From NCBI RefSeq assembly GCF_025567045.1, contig NZ_JAOQJK010000004.1, positions 62,001 through 126,000 on the forward strand: a DNA stretch of 64,000 nucleotides. Direction: 5' to 3'. A program made the position numbers and the translations under genes. How positions within the stretch are numbered: position 1 is the first letter of the stretch; each line of letters opens with the position of its first letter. Below the pieces are notes generated by a model. The model saw only the letters and a list, made by a program, of their open reading frames with translations, searched no databases and had not been told where the DNA came from. Below, piece by piece: positions 56,890 to 64,000 of the stretch. This DNA is from Barnesiella propionica (GTDB taxonomy: Bacteria > Bacteroidota > Bacteroidia > Bacteroidales > Barnesiellaceae).

Positions 56890-57591
56890 TTATTCGTGAC
56901 GTGGATCAATGTGTTTTACTGCACCGGTTTCTTTGGTAAAGCGACCATAAGTACCGGTTACTTTTTTCAGCGCTTCGTTCGCGTCGGTTCCCTTTTTGAT
57001 TTCGTCCATGAATTTACCCATGTGAACGAATTCATATCCGCATATCTCGTCGTTTTCATCGAGAGCGATAGTTTTGATATAGCCTTCGGCCATTTCAAGG
57101 TAACGGGGACCTTTAGCCAAGGTACCATAGAGAGTACCTACCTGGCTGCGGAGACCTTTTCCCAGATCTTCAAGACCAGCGCCGATAGGAAGACCGCCTT
57201 CAGAGAAAGCCGATTGAGTACGTCCGTAAACGATTTGCAGGAATAATTCGCGCATAGCGGTGTTGATGGCGTCGCATACCAAGTCGGTATTCAGCGCTTC
57301 GAGGATGGTTTTCCCCGGGAGTATTTCCGATGCCATTGCTGCCGAGTGAGTCATACCGGAGCAACCGATAGTCTCGACAAGAGCTTCCTGAATTACACCG
57401 TCTTTAACGTTGAGTGTCAATTTGCAGGCTCCCTGCTGTGGGGCGCACCAACCGATACCGTGAGTCAAGCCTGAAATATCAATCACTTCTTTGGCCTTTA
57501 CCCATTTTCCCTCTTCGGGAATGGGAGCCGGACCGTGGTTCGGTCCTTTTTTTACAACACACATGTGTTCTACTTCGTGTGAATAAATCAT
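56890..57591 (-). CDS. NifU/IscU-like iron-sulfur scaffold-related protein
   Basis: A 233-residue protein whose central part resembles the NifU/IscU scaffold: GWCAPQQGACKL (Cys49, Cys56), IGCSGMTHSAAMASEILPG (Cys77) and LVCDAIN (Cys106). These positions fit cluster-binding cysteines. The C-terminal 110 residues (about 120-233) are not part of classic IscU. It is the first gene of the two-gene operon with the GGGtGRT protein. A role in building or carrying an Fe-S cluster for the partner is inferred. Confidence 0.72.
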   Translation of the reverse strand: MIYSHEVEHMCVVKKGPNHGPAPIPEEGKWVKAKEVIDISGLTHGIGWCAPQQGACKLTLNVKDGVIQEALVETIGCSGMTHSAAMASEILPGKTILEALNTDLVCDAINTAMRELFLQIVYGRTQSAFSEGGLPIGAGLEDLGKGLRSQVGTLYGTLAKGPRYLEMAEGYIKTIALDENDEICGYEFVHMGKFMDEIKKGTDANEALKKVTGTYGRFTKETGAVKHIDPRHE

Positions 57592-57640
57592 AATTCGCTC
57601 TTTTTATTTTAGTGAATATTTAAGTCTTAAATAAGCGGGA

Positions 57641-57648
57641 CAAAGGTA
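57641..57648 (-). promoter_or_regulatory. -7 box of the NifU-like/GGGtGRT operon
   Basis: Minus-strand TACCTTTG matches TAnnTTTG and predicts a start near 57634, 43 nt before the ATG. Confidence 0.55.
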
Positions 57649-57940
57649 TGATTTTTTCTCGGTTTTATCAATATATTTTTTAAGTGAAAAAAGCAGAAAA
57701 ACGGTATATAATGCTTTGCGCCTGTACTCTTCGAATGAATTTTGTGTGTTTTGCAATGCGGATGTATCAAATTTAGGTTTTTCCTTTTAAAAAGATATGA
57801 ATCTTCTTAATATTCAAGGGGATATTTTAACGGAGGTGTATCATGGTTTTTTTGCGTTACCTTTTTGAAGTCTGAAAAAAAATAACGAAATTTGCCAGCC
57901 TGAAAAATGACGATTAATAAAATAACCAAAAGTATTTACG
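57649..57940. other. Divergent intergenic stretch before pfp
   Basis: About 290 nt between the two divergent genes. The pfp promoter must be here, but no exact TAnnTTTG box was found on the plus strand. Confidence 0.3.
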
Positions 57941-59590
57941 ATGAAGAAAAGTGCTTTGCAGACAGCTCGTGCTGCTTATCTTCCTAAACTTCCTGAGGCT
58001 ATCAAAGCCGGGGTAAAGGTAGTGGAAGGTGCTCCCACTCAATCGGTTGCCGATCAAGCCGAAATTAAAGAATTGTTCCCCAATACCTATGGAATGCCTG
58101 TGCTTACTTTCGCAAAGAGCGATGAGAAGAAAAATTATCCTGCTATCAATGTAGGTGTTATACTTTCGGGGGGACAGGCTCCCGGCGGACATAATGTTAT
58201 TTCGGGGCTTTTCGATGGAATTAAAGCTATGAATAAAGACAGCCGCTTGTTCGGTTTTCTTTTAGGTCCCGGCGGTCTTATCGATCATAAATATATAGAG
58301 CTTACCGCTGATATTATTGATGAATATCGTAATACGGGCGGTTTCGACATCATAGGTTCGGGCCGTACTAAACTTGAGAAAGAAGATCAGTTCGATAAAG
58401 GTCTCGAGATTATTAAAGAACTGGGAATTAAGGCAGTTGTTATTATCGGAGGTGACGACTCAAATACAAATGCTTGTGTGCTGGCTGAATATTACAAACA
58501 GAAGAACACAGGTGTACAGGTGATAGGTTGTCCTAAAACGATAGACGGTGACCTGAAGAATGAAATGATAGAATCTTCTTTCGGATTCGATACGGCTTGT
58601 AAAGTTTATTCCGAAGTAATCGGAAATATACAACGTGACTGTAATTCGGCTCAGAAATACTGGCACTTTATAAAGCTGATGGGACGTTCTGCCTCTCACA
58701 TCGCTTTGGAATGTGCATTGCAGACACAACCGAATATTTGTCTTATCTCTGAAGAGATTGAAGAAAAACAGATGACTTTGGATGATGTTGTGAATTATAT
58801 TGCCAATATCGTGGCTGCACGTGCCGAACAGGGTAATAATTTCGGTACGGTGCTAATACCCGAAGGTCTTATCGAGTTCATTCCTGCTATGAAAAGACTG
58901 ATTGCCGAACTGAATGATTTCTTGGCTGAGAACGGTGCTGAATTTGCAATGATAAAGAAATCGGAGCAAATCAACTATATCATTAAACATCTTTCTCCTG
59001 AGAACTCTGCTATCTATGCAAGTCTTCCGGAAGGTGTTGCACGTCAGCTTACTTTGGACCGTGACCCTCATGGAAATGTTCAGGTTTCGCTTATCGAGAC
59101 GGAAAAATTGCTGGGAGAAATGGTAGCCCGTCGTTTGGCTACTATGAAGGATGAAGGTAAATATGCAGGTAAATTTGCTACCCAGTACCACTTCTTCGGT
59201 TATGAGGGACGCTGTGCCGCGCCTTCCAACTTTGATGCCGATTATTGTTATTCATTGGGCTATACAGCTTCTCTGCTTATTGCCGAAGGTAAAACAGGCT
59301 ATATGTCATCGGTACGTAACACGACGAAACCGGCCAGCCAGTGGGTTGCCGGAGGGGTACCTGTAACTATGATGATGAATATGGAACGTCGTCACGGTGA
59401 AATGAAACCGGTTATTCAGAAAGCATTGGTTCGCCTCGATGGAAAGCCTTTTAATTATTTTGTTTCTCAACGTGAGGAATGGGCTATGAATACCTGCTAC
59501 GTATATCCGGGTCCTATCCAGTACTTTGGTCCTACTGAAGTTTGCGACCAGCCTACTATGACCTTGCAATTGGAACAGGAAGGTAAATAA
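57941..59590 (+). CDS. pfp: Pyrophosphate-dependent 6-phosphofructokinase
   Basis: A 549-residue enzyme of the long PFP type. It phosphorylates fructose 6-phosphate with pyrophosphate, reversibly, saving ATP in anaerobic glycolysis. VGVILSGGQAPGGHNV, GGDDSNTNA (the GGDD form marking PPi use) and PKTIDGDLKN (catalytic Asp) are visible. A further PFP segment is MGRSASHIALECALQT. It is monocistronic with a strong terminator. Confidence 0.95.
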   Translation: MKKSALQTARAAYLPKLPEAIKAGVKVVEGAPTQSVADQAEIKELFPNTYGMPVLTFAKSDEKKNYPAINVGVILSGGQAPGGHNVISGLFDGIKAMNKDSRLFGFLLGPGGLIDHKYIELTADIIDEYRNTGGFDIIGSGRTKLEKEDQFDKGLEIIKELGIKAVVIIGGDDSNTNACVLAEYYKQKNTGVQVIGCPKTIDGDLKNEMIESSFGFDTACKVYSEVIGNIQRDCNSAQKYWHFIKLMGRSASHIALECALQTQPNICLISEEIEEKQMTLDDVVNYIANIVAARAEQGNNFGTVLIPEGLIEFIPAMKRLIAELNDFLAENGAEFAMIKKSEQINYIIKHLSPENSAIYASLPEGVARQLTLDRDPHGNVQVSLIETEKLLGEMVARRLATMKDEGKYAGKFATQYHFFGYEGRCAAPSNFDADYCYSLGYTASLLIAEGKTGYMSSVRNTTKPASQWVAGGVPVTMMMNMERRHGEMKPVIQKALVRLDGKPFNYFVSQREEWAMNTCYVYPGPIQYFGPTEVCDQPTMTLQLEQEGK

Positions 59591-59616
59591 AGTGACGTGT
59601 TCGTTCAAAAAATAGG

Positions 59617-59652
59617 AAAACGCCTTATCCGGAAGAGATAAGGCGTTTTTTC
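59617..59652 (+). terminator. pfp terminator
   Basis: AAAACGCCTTAT and its complement, 9-nt loop, then a run of Ts. Confidence 0.85.
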
Positions 59653-59678
59653 GTTCTAAAGGAATTATTGTGATAAGA

Positions 59679-59717
59679 AAAAACTCCTCTTGATAATATT
59701 TTTCGAGAGGAGTTTTT
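59679..59717 (-). terminator. Terminator of the lptF/G-ribBA operon
   Basis: AAAAACTCCTCT and its complement, 15-nt loop; it lies 18 nt past the ribBA stop on the minus strand and ends in a T-run there. Confidence 0.8.
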
Positions 59718-59734
59718 ATGTTGTCCGAGACCGG

Positions 59735-60952
59735 TTAATCTACATTATGCAATTCATGTCCCATGCGCTCTTTTTTAGTATGCATGTAGAACTCGTTATA
59801 CGGATTCGGTGCTATTTCGATGGGAATATTCTCTACGATCTGAATACCGTACCCTTCCAGCCCTATACGTTTTATGGGATTATTTGTCATAAGCCGTATT
59901 TTCCGGGCGCCTATTTCACGAAGAATACTGGCTCCTACACCGTAATCCCGTTCATCTGCCTTGAATCCCAAATGCAGGTTTGCGTCTACTGTATCTAATC
60001 CTCCTTCCTGGAGTTTATAGGCTTTCATTTTATTCATAAGTCCTATACCGCGTCCTTCCTGGTTCATATATACGATAGCTCCCTTACCTTCTTTTTCGAT
60101 AGCTTTCATGGCTTCGTGCAACTGTTCACCGCATTCGCATCTCATGGAACCGAAGATGTCCCCGGTCATACAGGAAGAATGCACGCGTACCAGTACCGGT
60201 TCGTCCGGTTCCCATTCTCCTTTAATGAGGGCAATGTGTTCCAGCCCGTTGGATATTTGCCGGAAAGGGATGAGTTTAAAATGTCCGTACTGAGTAGGCA
60301 TATCCACTTCGGGACCTCGTTCTACTACCGACTCTAGTTCCAGACGGTAGGCGATAAGGTCTTTTATTGTTATGATGCGTATTCCGAATTTTTCGGCGAT
60401 TTCTTCCAATTGAGGCATGCGTGCCATGGTTCCGTCTTCGTTTATGATTTCTATGAGGGCTGCGGCTGGATATAAACCGGCCAGGCGTGCCAGGTCTACA
60501 GCAGCTTCGGTATGTCCCGAGCGCGCCAGTACGCCCCGGGAACGTGCACGAAGCGGATTGATATGTCCTGGTCTTCCAAAATCTTCGGGAGTCATGGATG
60601 TGTCCGCCAGAGACTTTATGGTTACAGCCCTGTCATGCATCGATACACCTGTCGTACAACCAGCTCCGAGGCGGTCTATCGTAATGGTAAAGGGAGTTTC
60701 ATGAATAGAAGTGTTGGCTGCAACCTGCATATCCAGGTCCAGTTCTTTACAGCGTTCTTCGGTAATGGGGGCACAAAGGACACCACGCCCGTATTTAAGC
60801 ATGAAGTTTACTTTTTCCGTCGTGATCTTTTCGGCGGCAATAATAAAATCTCCTTCATTCTCACGGTCTTCATCGTCGACAACTATTACGAATTTTCCTT
60901 CGCGGAAATCTTCGATCGCTTCTTCTATGGTCTTTAAAACACTGTTATCCAT
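59735..60952 (-). CDS. ribBA: Bifunctional DHBP synthase / GTP cyclohydrolase II
   Basis: A 405-residue fusion that makes both starting blocks of riboflavin. Residues 1-200 are 3,4-dihydroxy-2-butanone 4-phosphate synthase ([18 protein letters not shown]). Residues 205-395 are GTP cyclohydrolase II, with the zinc-binding [20 protein letters not shown] and NQEGRGIGL. Riboflavin is needed in bulk here for NQR flavins, a plausible link. It lies 15 nt after the LptF/LptG-type gene on the same strand. Confidence 0.95.
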   Translation of the reverse strand: MDNSVLKTIEEAIEDFREGKFVIVVDDEDRENEGDFIIAAEKITTEKVNFMLKYGRGVLCAPITEERCKELDLDMQVAANTSIHETPFTITIDRLGAGCTTGVSMHDRAVTIKSLADTSMTPEDFGRPGHINPLRARSRGVLARSGHTEAAVDLARLAGLYPAAALIEIINEDGTMARMPQLEEIAEKFGIRIITIKDLIAYRLELESVVERGPEVDMPTQYGHFKLIPFRQISNGLEHIALIKGEWEPDEPVLVRVHSSCMTGDIFGSMRCECGEQLHEAMKAIEKEGKGAIVYMNQEGRGIGLMNKMKAYKLQEGGLDTVDANLHLGFKADERDYGVGASILREIGARKIRLMTNNPIKRIGLEGYGIQIVENIPIEIAPNPYNEFYMHTKKERMGHELHNVD

Positions 60953-60967
60953 ATTGTCGTAGTTTAA

Positions 60968-62914
60968 TTATTGTATATCTTCTTTTTCTCCGGTTTGCTC
61001 TTTTTCTTCCTTTTCCAAAAGCAGCATTATTTCTTTACCGGTATGTAATATTACGCTTATCTCATGCCGCAAATGCTTCTGCTGGTAATTACCGACCAAA
61101 TATACGGGTATGGCGACGGGAAACAATAGGAATGCGAATATATATCCCAGCCAGCGAATGTGGGTCGGACGATACAACAAGAGGTTCCGGAGTATCGGAA
61201 AATCCATTAGTTTGGATATGATCAACTGGTTTGTAGAGTTTTGCATATATGTTACGGCATCTTCCAACCGGTCGCTTATGCGGTGTAATAATTCCCTGTC
61301 ATAACCTTTTGTCCAGTAAGAGAGATAATTCTGGTGTTTGTTTCCGTATAATTTTGTGAATTGCAAACATTCTTCGGAAAGATTATTTATTTTCTCCATC
61401 GCGACGGATGGTATCATGTCGTCTATCACCACTTCTTTAAGAACAATATTCCGGGTTTCTTGTTTACCGATGATTTTCTTGAAAAAATTTATGTAGGCGT
61501 CGGCATTAAATACGGCCGAGTCTTTTACCGCTTTGGATGTGAGGAATATTCCTAACGGCAGAAGTACCGCCGAACTTAGCCACATTCCTTCCCATACCTC
61601 CCAACGTCCGTCACGTGCCATTTTGTAACCGGTATTGTCTATAATATAATAGAAGATAAACATAAAAACCGAGACGACTACCGGCATACCCAGCCCTCCT
61701 TTTCTGATTATAGCTCCTAATGGTGCTCCGATGAAAAAGAAGATGAGGCAGGCGAAAGACAATGTGAATTTTTTATACATTTCTATTTCATGCCTGCGTA
61801 TGACTTTAAGTTCGTCTTTAAGAGTATAACTACGATATTCATAATTCTGTTTGTAATTTTCGGCTTTGCTGATAGCCCGGTCGAGATACATTTGCCTGCG
61901 TTGATTTCCTGAAGACATGAACAGGGAATCCAGATTTATTTCGCTGGCCTGTCGGGTTATAACCTGTTTTTCCTCTTCTGTTGTCATTATCTGGGTATTG
62001 TTGCTTCCGTATAATGAAAAATACCCCGAATTTCTTAACAGGTTACCGTAAGAAATGCCTATGCTATCTACTTCGTACGACATGGAATCTATACTGGCCC
62101 GTAATGCATTCAGGTCTTTTCCTATGTATTGGTTTTGCATAAAACCGTCGTCCATCCGGTTGAAATTCGCATCGAAAGCGATCAGTATTTCTTTTAGCTG
62201 GAACGTTTCTCGCCGGTAAGGAACATTTCCTTGTGCAGTACGCTGGTTTTTCAGGTTCTCGAATGATTCTCCATTGTAAAGCGTGAGAAAAAGATGTTCT
62301 TTGTCGTCGGTAAGTTTTAATTTTCCGGAATCTGCCAATATGATCATGGCGTTGTCAAAACCTTCGGAAACATCATATATCATGACATCTCGCAGCATTC
62401 CTGTTTTATGGTCTTTCTGTTTTACGTATAAGTTATATCCGCTTATCTGGTCATAGAAAGCGCCTTCGGGTATATCCAGTTCGGGAGATTTTTGTCTCAT
62501 GGAATAGAGCAGAGTCCACATTTTTACTTGTGCTTTCGGTAAAACATTGTTCTGGAAGAAAAAAGCTCCGATGGCAATGAACGCAATGACTACTGCAAGG
62601 GGGCGCATAATCTGTATAAGAGAAACTCCGGCTGCCTTGATGGCGAGGAGCTCCAACCTTTCACCAAGATTGCCGAATGTCATGAGGGATGCCAGTAATA
62701 CCGCTAGCGGCAGAGCCATAGGGACCATTGTGACCGCTGCATAAAAGAAAAGTTCGGCCAGGACCGATAATTCTAATCCTTTTCCTACCATCTCGTCCAC
62801 GTACTTCCACAGAAATTGCATAAGTACGATAAAAAGACAGATAAAAAAGGTCATCAGGAAAAGAGGCAGAAAACTCTTGAGTATAAACCTGTATAATCTT
62901 TTTACATAAAACAT
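60968..62914 (-). CDS. LptF/LptG-family permease (YjgP/YjgQ), long form
   Basis: A 648-residue inner-membrane protein that with LptB extracts lipopolysaccharide towards the outer membrane. N-terminal helices (about 9-95) with YRFILKSFLPLFLMTFF and PMALPLAVLLASLMTFGNLGE are typical. A periplasmic domain follows (about 110-360), then three more helices (about 385-480). E. coli LptF/G have about 360 residues; the extra 170 C-terminal residues end in another pair of helices and a Lys/Glu-rich tail. I start at ATG 62914, just after a -7 box; the longer form needs a TTG in that box. Confidence 0.85.
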   Translation of the reverse strand: MFYVKRLYRFILKSFLPLFLMTFFICLFIVLMQFLWKYVDEMVGKGLELSVLAELFFYAAVTMVPMALPLAVLLASLMTFGNLGERLELLAIKAAGVSLIQIMRPLAVVIAFIAIGAFFFQNNVLPKAQVKMWTLLYSMRQKSPELDIPEGAFYDQISGYNLYVKQKDHKTGMLRDVMIYDVSEGFDNAMIILADSGKLKLTDDKEHLFLTLYNGESFENLKNQRTAQGNVPYRRETFQLKEILIAFDANFNRMDDGFMQNQYIGKDLNALRASIDSMSYEVDSIGISYGNLLRNSGYFSLYGSNNTQIMTTEEEKQVITRQASEINLDSLFMSSGNQRRQMYLDRAISKAENYKQNYEYRSYTLKDELKVIRRHEIEMYKKFTLSFACLIFFFIGAPLGAIIRKGGLGMPVVVSVFMFIFYYIIDNTGYKMARDGRWEVWEGMWLSSAVLLPLGIFLTSKAVKDSAVFNADAYINFFKKIIGKQETRNIVLKEVVIDDMIPSVAMEKINNLSEECLQFTKLYGNKHQNYLSYWTKGYDRELLHRISDRLEDAVTYMQNSTNQLIISKLMDFPILRNLLLYRPTHIRWLGYIFAFLLFPVAIPVYLVGNYQQKHLRHEISVILHTGKEIMLLLEKEEKEQTGEKEDIQ

Positions 62915-62932
62915 GCTGCTGCTTTTAGCTTG

Positions 62933-62940
62933 CAAAAGTA
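62933..62940 (-). promoter_or_regulatory. -7 box of the lptF/G-ribBA operon
   Basis: Minus-strand TACTTTTG matches TAnnTTTG. Predicted start near 62926, 12 nt before the ATG. Confidence 0.55.
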
Positions 62941-63013
62941 AAGTAAAAAAATGAAAATAGGGAATGCTTTGCCGATAATATTGTTTAAGCGGGCTGGAAC
63001 AGTCAAACCGGTT

Positions 63014-63400
63014 TTATACACCTAATTTGCGCCGCAAAGAATCGACTTGATGGTCCCACAATTCTTTACTGTCTGAAATATCTTCGGCGGCGGCAAAATC
63101 GGTGATAGAAAGAACGGTATCGTTTGTAAGTTCGGATGCTGCGATACGTAGTTCGAAAAAAGTTTTTTCATTAGGATCATCTTCCATCCACCGGAACCTG
63201 ATATAATTACCTGCCCGAATCGCCGTTTGCTGTGCTTGTTGGGGTGTTTTATTCCAGTAGAACGTGAATATTTTGCCATCGCTTTTTACATCGTCGGCAA
63301 ACCAGTCCGCTAGTCCGTTTACCGTACCTATATAGGTCCATAAAAGAGGAAGTGATACGCTCTTCAAATTATATTCCACAACAAATTTTTCCTTTTTCAT
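63014..63400 (-). CDS. START-like (SRPBCC fold) domain protein
   Basis: A 128-residue soluble protein of the START/Bet v1-like fold: VVEYNLKSVSLPLLWTYIGTVNGLADWFAD, then FTFYWNK, GNYIRFRWMEDD and FFELRIAASELTNDTVLSITDF. Such proteins hold hydrophobic ligands. I know a Bacteroidota group annotated only as START-like. ATG 63400 is preferred to an upstream TTG. It is about 100 nt upstream of the LptF/G gene, which has its own promoter. Confidence 0.7.
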   Translation of the reverse strand: MKKEKFVVEYNLKSVSLPLLWTYIGTVNGLADWFADDVKSDGKIFTFYWNKTPQQAQQTAIRAGNYIRFRWMEDDPNEKTFFELRIAASELTNDTVLSITDFAAAEDISDSKELWDHQVDSLRRKLGV

Positions 63401-63657
63401 AGCTCCAAGATTTTTTACGTCCGGCAATGTTTTCTTTATGTTTTTTAAGGCTGTCGTAGCCTTTTCCGGATACGTCTTTCAGGAGACTAATATATGTATA
63501 TTATTCCGACTGCCGGACGTATTTTAATTTATTTTTTGTTTTTCTTTATTTTAAGAAAATATTTACCTTAAATTGCTATCCCGATATTGCAATTTTTTGT
63601 AATTTTGCATTGTCATCTTAAAAGGACGACCTCGCAAATAATAAATTTTCTTGAAAC
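63401..63657. promoter_or_regulatory. Divergent promoter region with -7 box for pta
   Basis: TAATTTTG at 63600-63607 matches TAnnTTTG and predicts pta transcription from near 63614. No clear box was seen for the minus-strand START-like gene. Confidence 0.45.
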
Positions 63658-64000
63658 ATGGAGTTAATAAATGAACTTATAGCGCGTGCAAAAGCTAATA
63701 AACAGCGCATTGTTCTTCCTGAAGGTACAGAAGAACGTACGCTCAAGGCCGCGGACCGTTTGCTGGCCGATGAAGTGGCCGATCTTATCCTTATAGGCAA
63801 TCCGGATGAGATTAAAGCATTGGCGAATGAATATGGTTTGAAACATATTAAAAAGGCCTGCATAGTAGATCCTAAAAATAATGAGAAGAAAGATACTTAT
63901 GCTACTCTAATGTATGAGCTGCGTAAGAATAAAGGCGTGACTCTGGAAAAAGCTTATGAATTTGTTGAAGATCCTTTATTTCTGGGCTGCCTTATGATAA
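63658..64000 (+). CDS. pta: Phosphate acetyltransferase, N-terminal part (runs off window)
   Basis: Phosphate acetyltransferase converts acetyl-CoA and phosphate to acetyl phosphate, which acetate kinase then uses to make ATP. The first 114 codons match the family: MELINELIARAKANKQRIVLPEG, LADEVADLILIGN and KGVTLEKAYEF. It is the short type without an N-terminal regulatory domain. ackA usually lies beside it, but that side is outside the window. Confidence 0.93.
   Translation, partial: MELINELIARAKANKQRIVLPEGTEERTLKAADRLLADEVADLILIGNPDEIKALANEYGLKHIKKACIVDPKNNEKKDTYATLMYELRKNKGVTLEKAYEFVEDPLFLGCLMI

Noticed and set aside
57842..57874. A 10-codon ORF preceded by GGAGGTGTATC in front of pfp
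   Set aside because: The apparent Shine-Dalgarno is not informative in Bacteroidota and ten codons carry no coding signal. Conservation would be needed to support it.

Overview
This window is a chromosomal segment from a Bacteroidales bacterium (phylum Bacteroidota), probably a gut or other anaerobic species. The evidence is the many promoters with the Bacteroidota -7 box TAnnTTTG, the Na+-NQR set, a complex I lacking NuoEFG, a PPi-dependent phosphofructokinase, a two-ExbD TonB operon, a type IX (Por) sorting domain, and the GGGtGRT/NifU-like gene pair. I cannot fix the genus.

Layout. (1) 0-7.2 kb, housekeeping: the 5' end of pyrB (minus) behind a leader that looks like a pyrBI-type attenuator, penicillin-binding protein 1A, a split LysO lysine exporter with a PHP-type tyrosine phosphatase, a biotin-dependent carboxyltransferase, and ribosomal protein L31 type B. 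(2) 7.2-15.4 kb, accessory: a decayed IS3-family transposase, a 1938-residue secreted FG-GAP protein with a C-terminal sorting domain, and a decayed Pre/Mob-like mobilisation gene. (3) 15.4-16.8 kb: an alpha/beta hydrolase beside an ArsR-type repressor. (4) 17.1-22.9 kb: nqrABCDEF (minus). (5) 23.7-29.6 kb: exbB-exbD-exbD-tonB, a small membrane protein, a PstS-like lipoprotein and a TPR protein. (6) 30.2-46.9 kb: an 18-gene respiratory cluster in which the whole F1Fo ATP synthase operon (atpDCBEFHAG) sits inside the nuo operon, between nuoH and nuoI. (7) 47-53 kb: a HAD phosphatase, a GNAT acetyltransferase, ferritin, a membrane-tethered TPR/HTH regulator and a secreted EreA/ChaN-like protein. 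(8) 53.1-55.8 kb, AT-rich accessory island: a secreted zinc-finger protein, a LysM lipoprotein, an ORF broken by one stop codon, an XRE regulator and a nested inverted-repeat element. It is bounded on the left by a decayed second copy of the 3' end of the GGGtGRT gene. (9) 55.9-64 kb: the GGGtGRT/NifU-like pair, pfp, ribBA, an LptF/LptG-type permease, a START-like protein and the 5' end of pta.

The energy genes fit together: NQR exports Na+ from NADH; the NuoEFG-less complex pumps ions from an unknown donor, probably ferredoxin; the ATP synthase, whose c subunit looks H+-type, uses the gradient; and the ExbB/ExbD/TonB set spends it on outer-membrane uptake. Many start codons were moved inward from the longest ORF because a promoter, signal peptide or family alignment supports the inner ATG. 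No tRNA, rRNA or CRISPR array was recognised.
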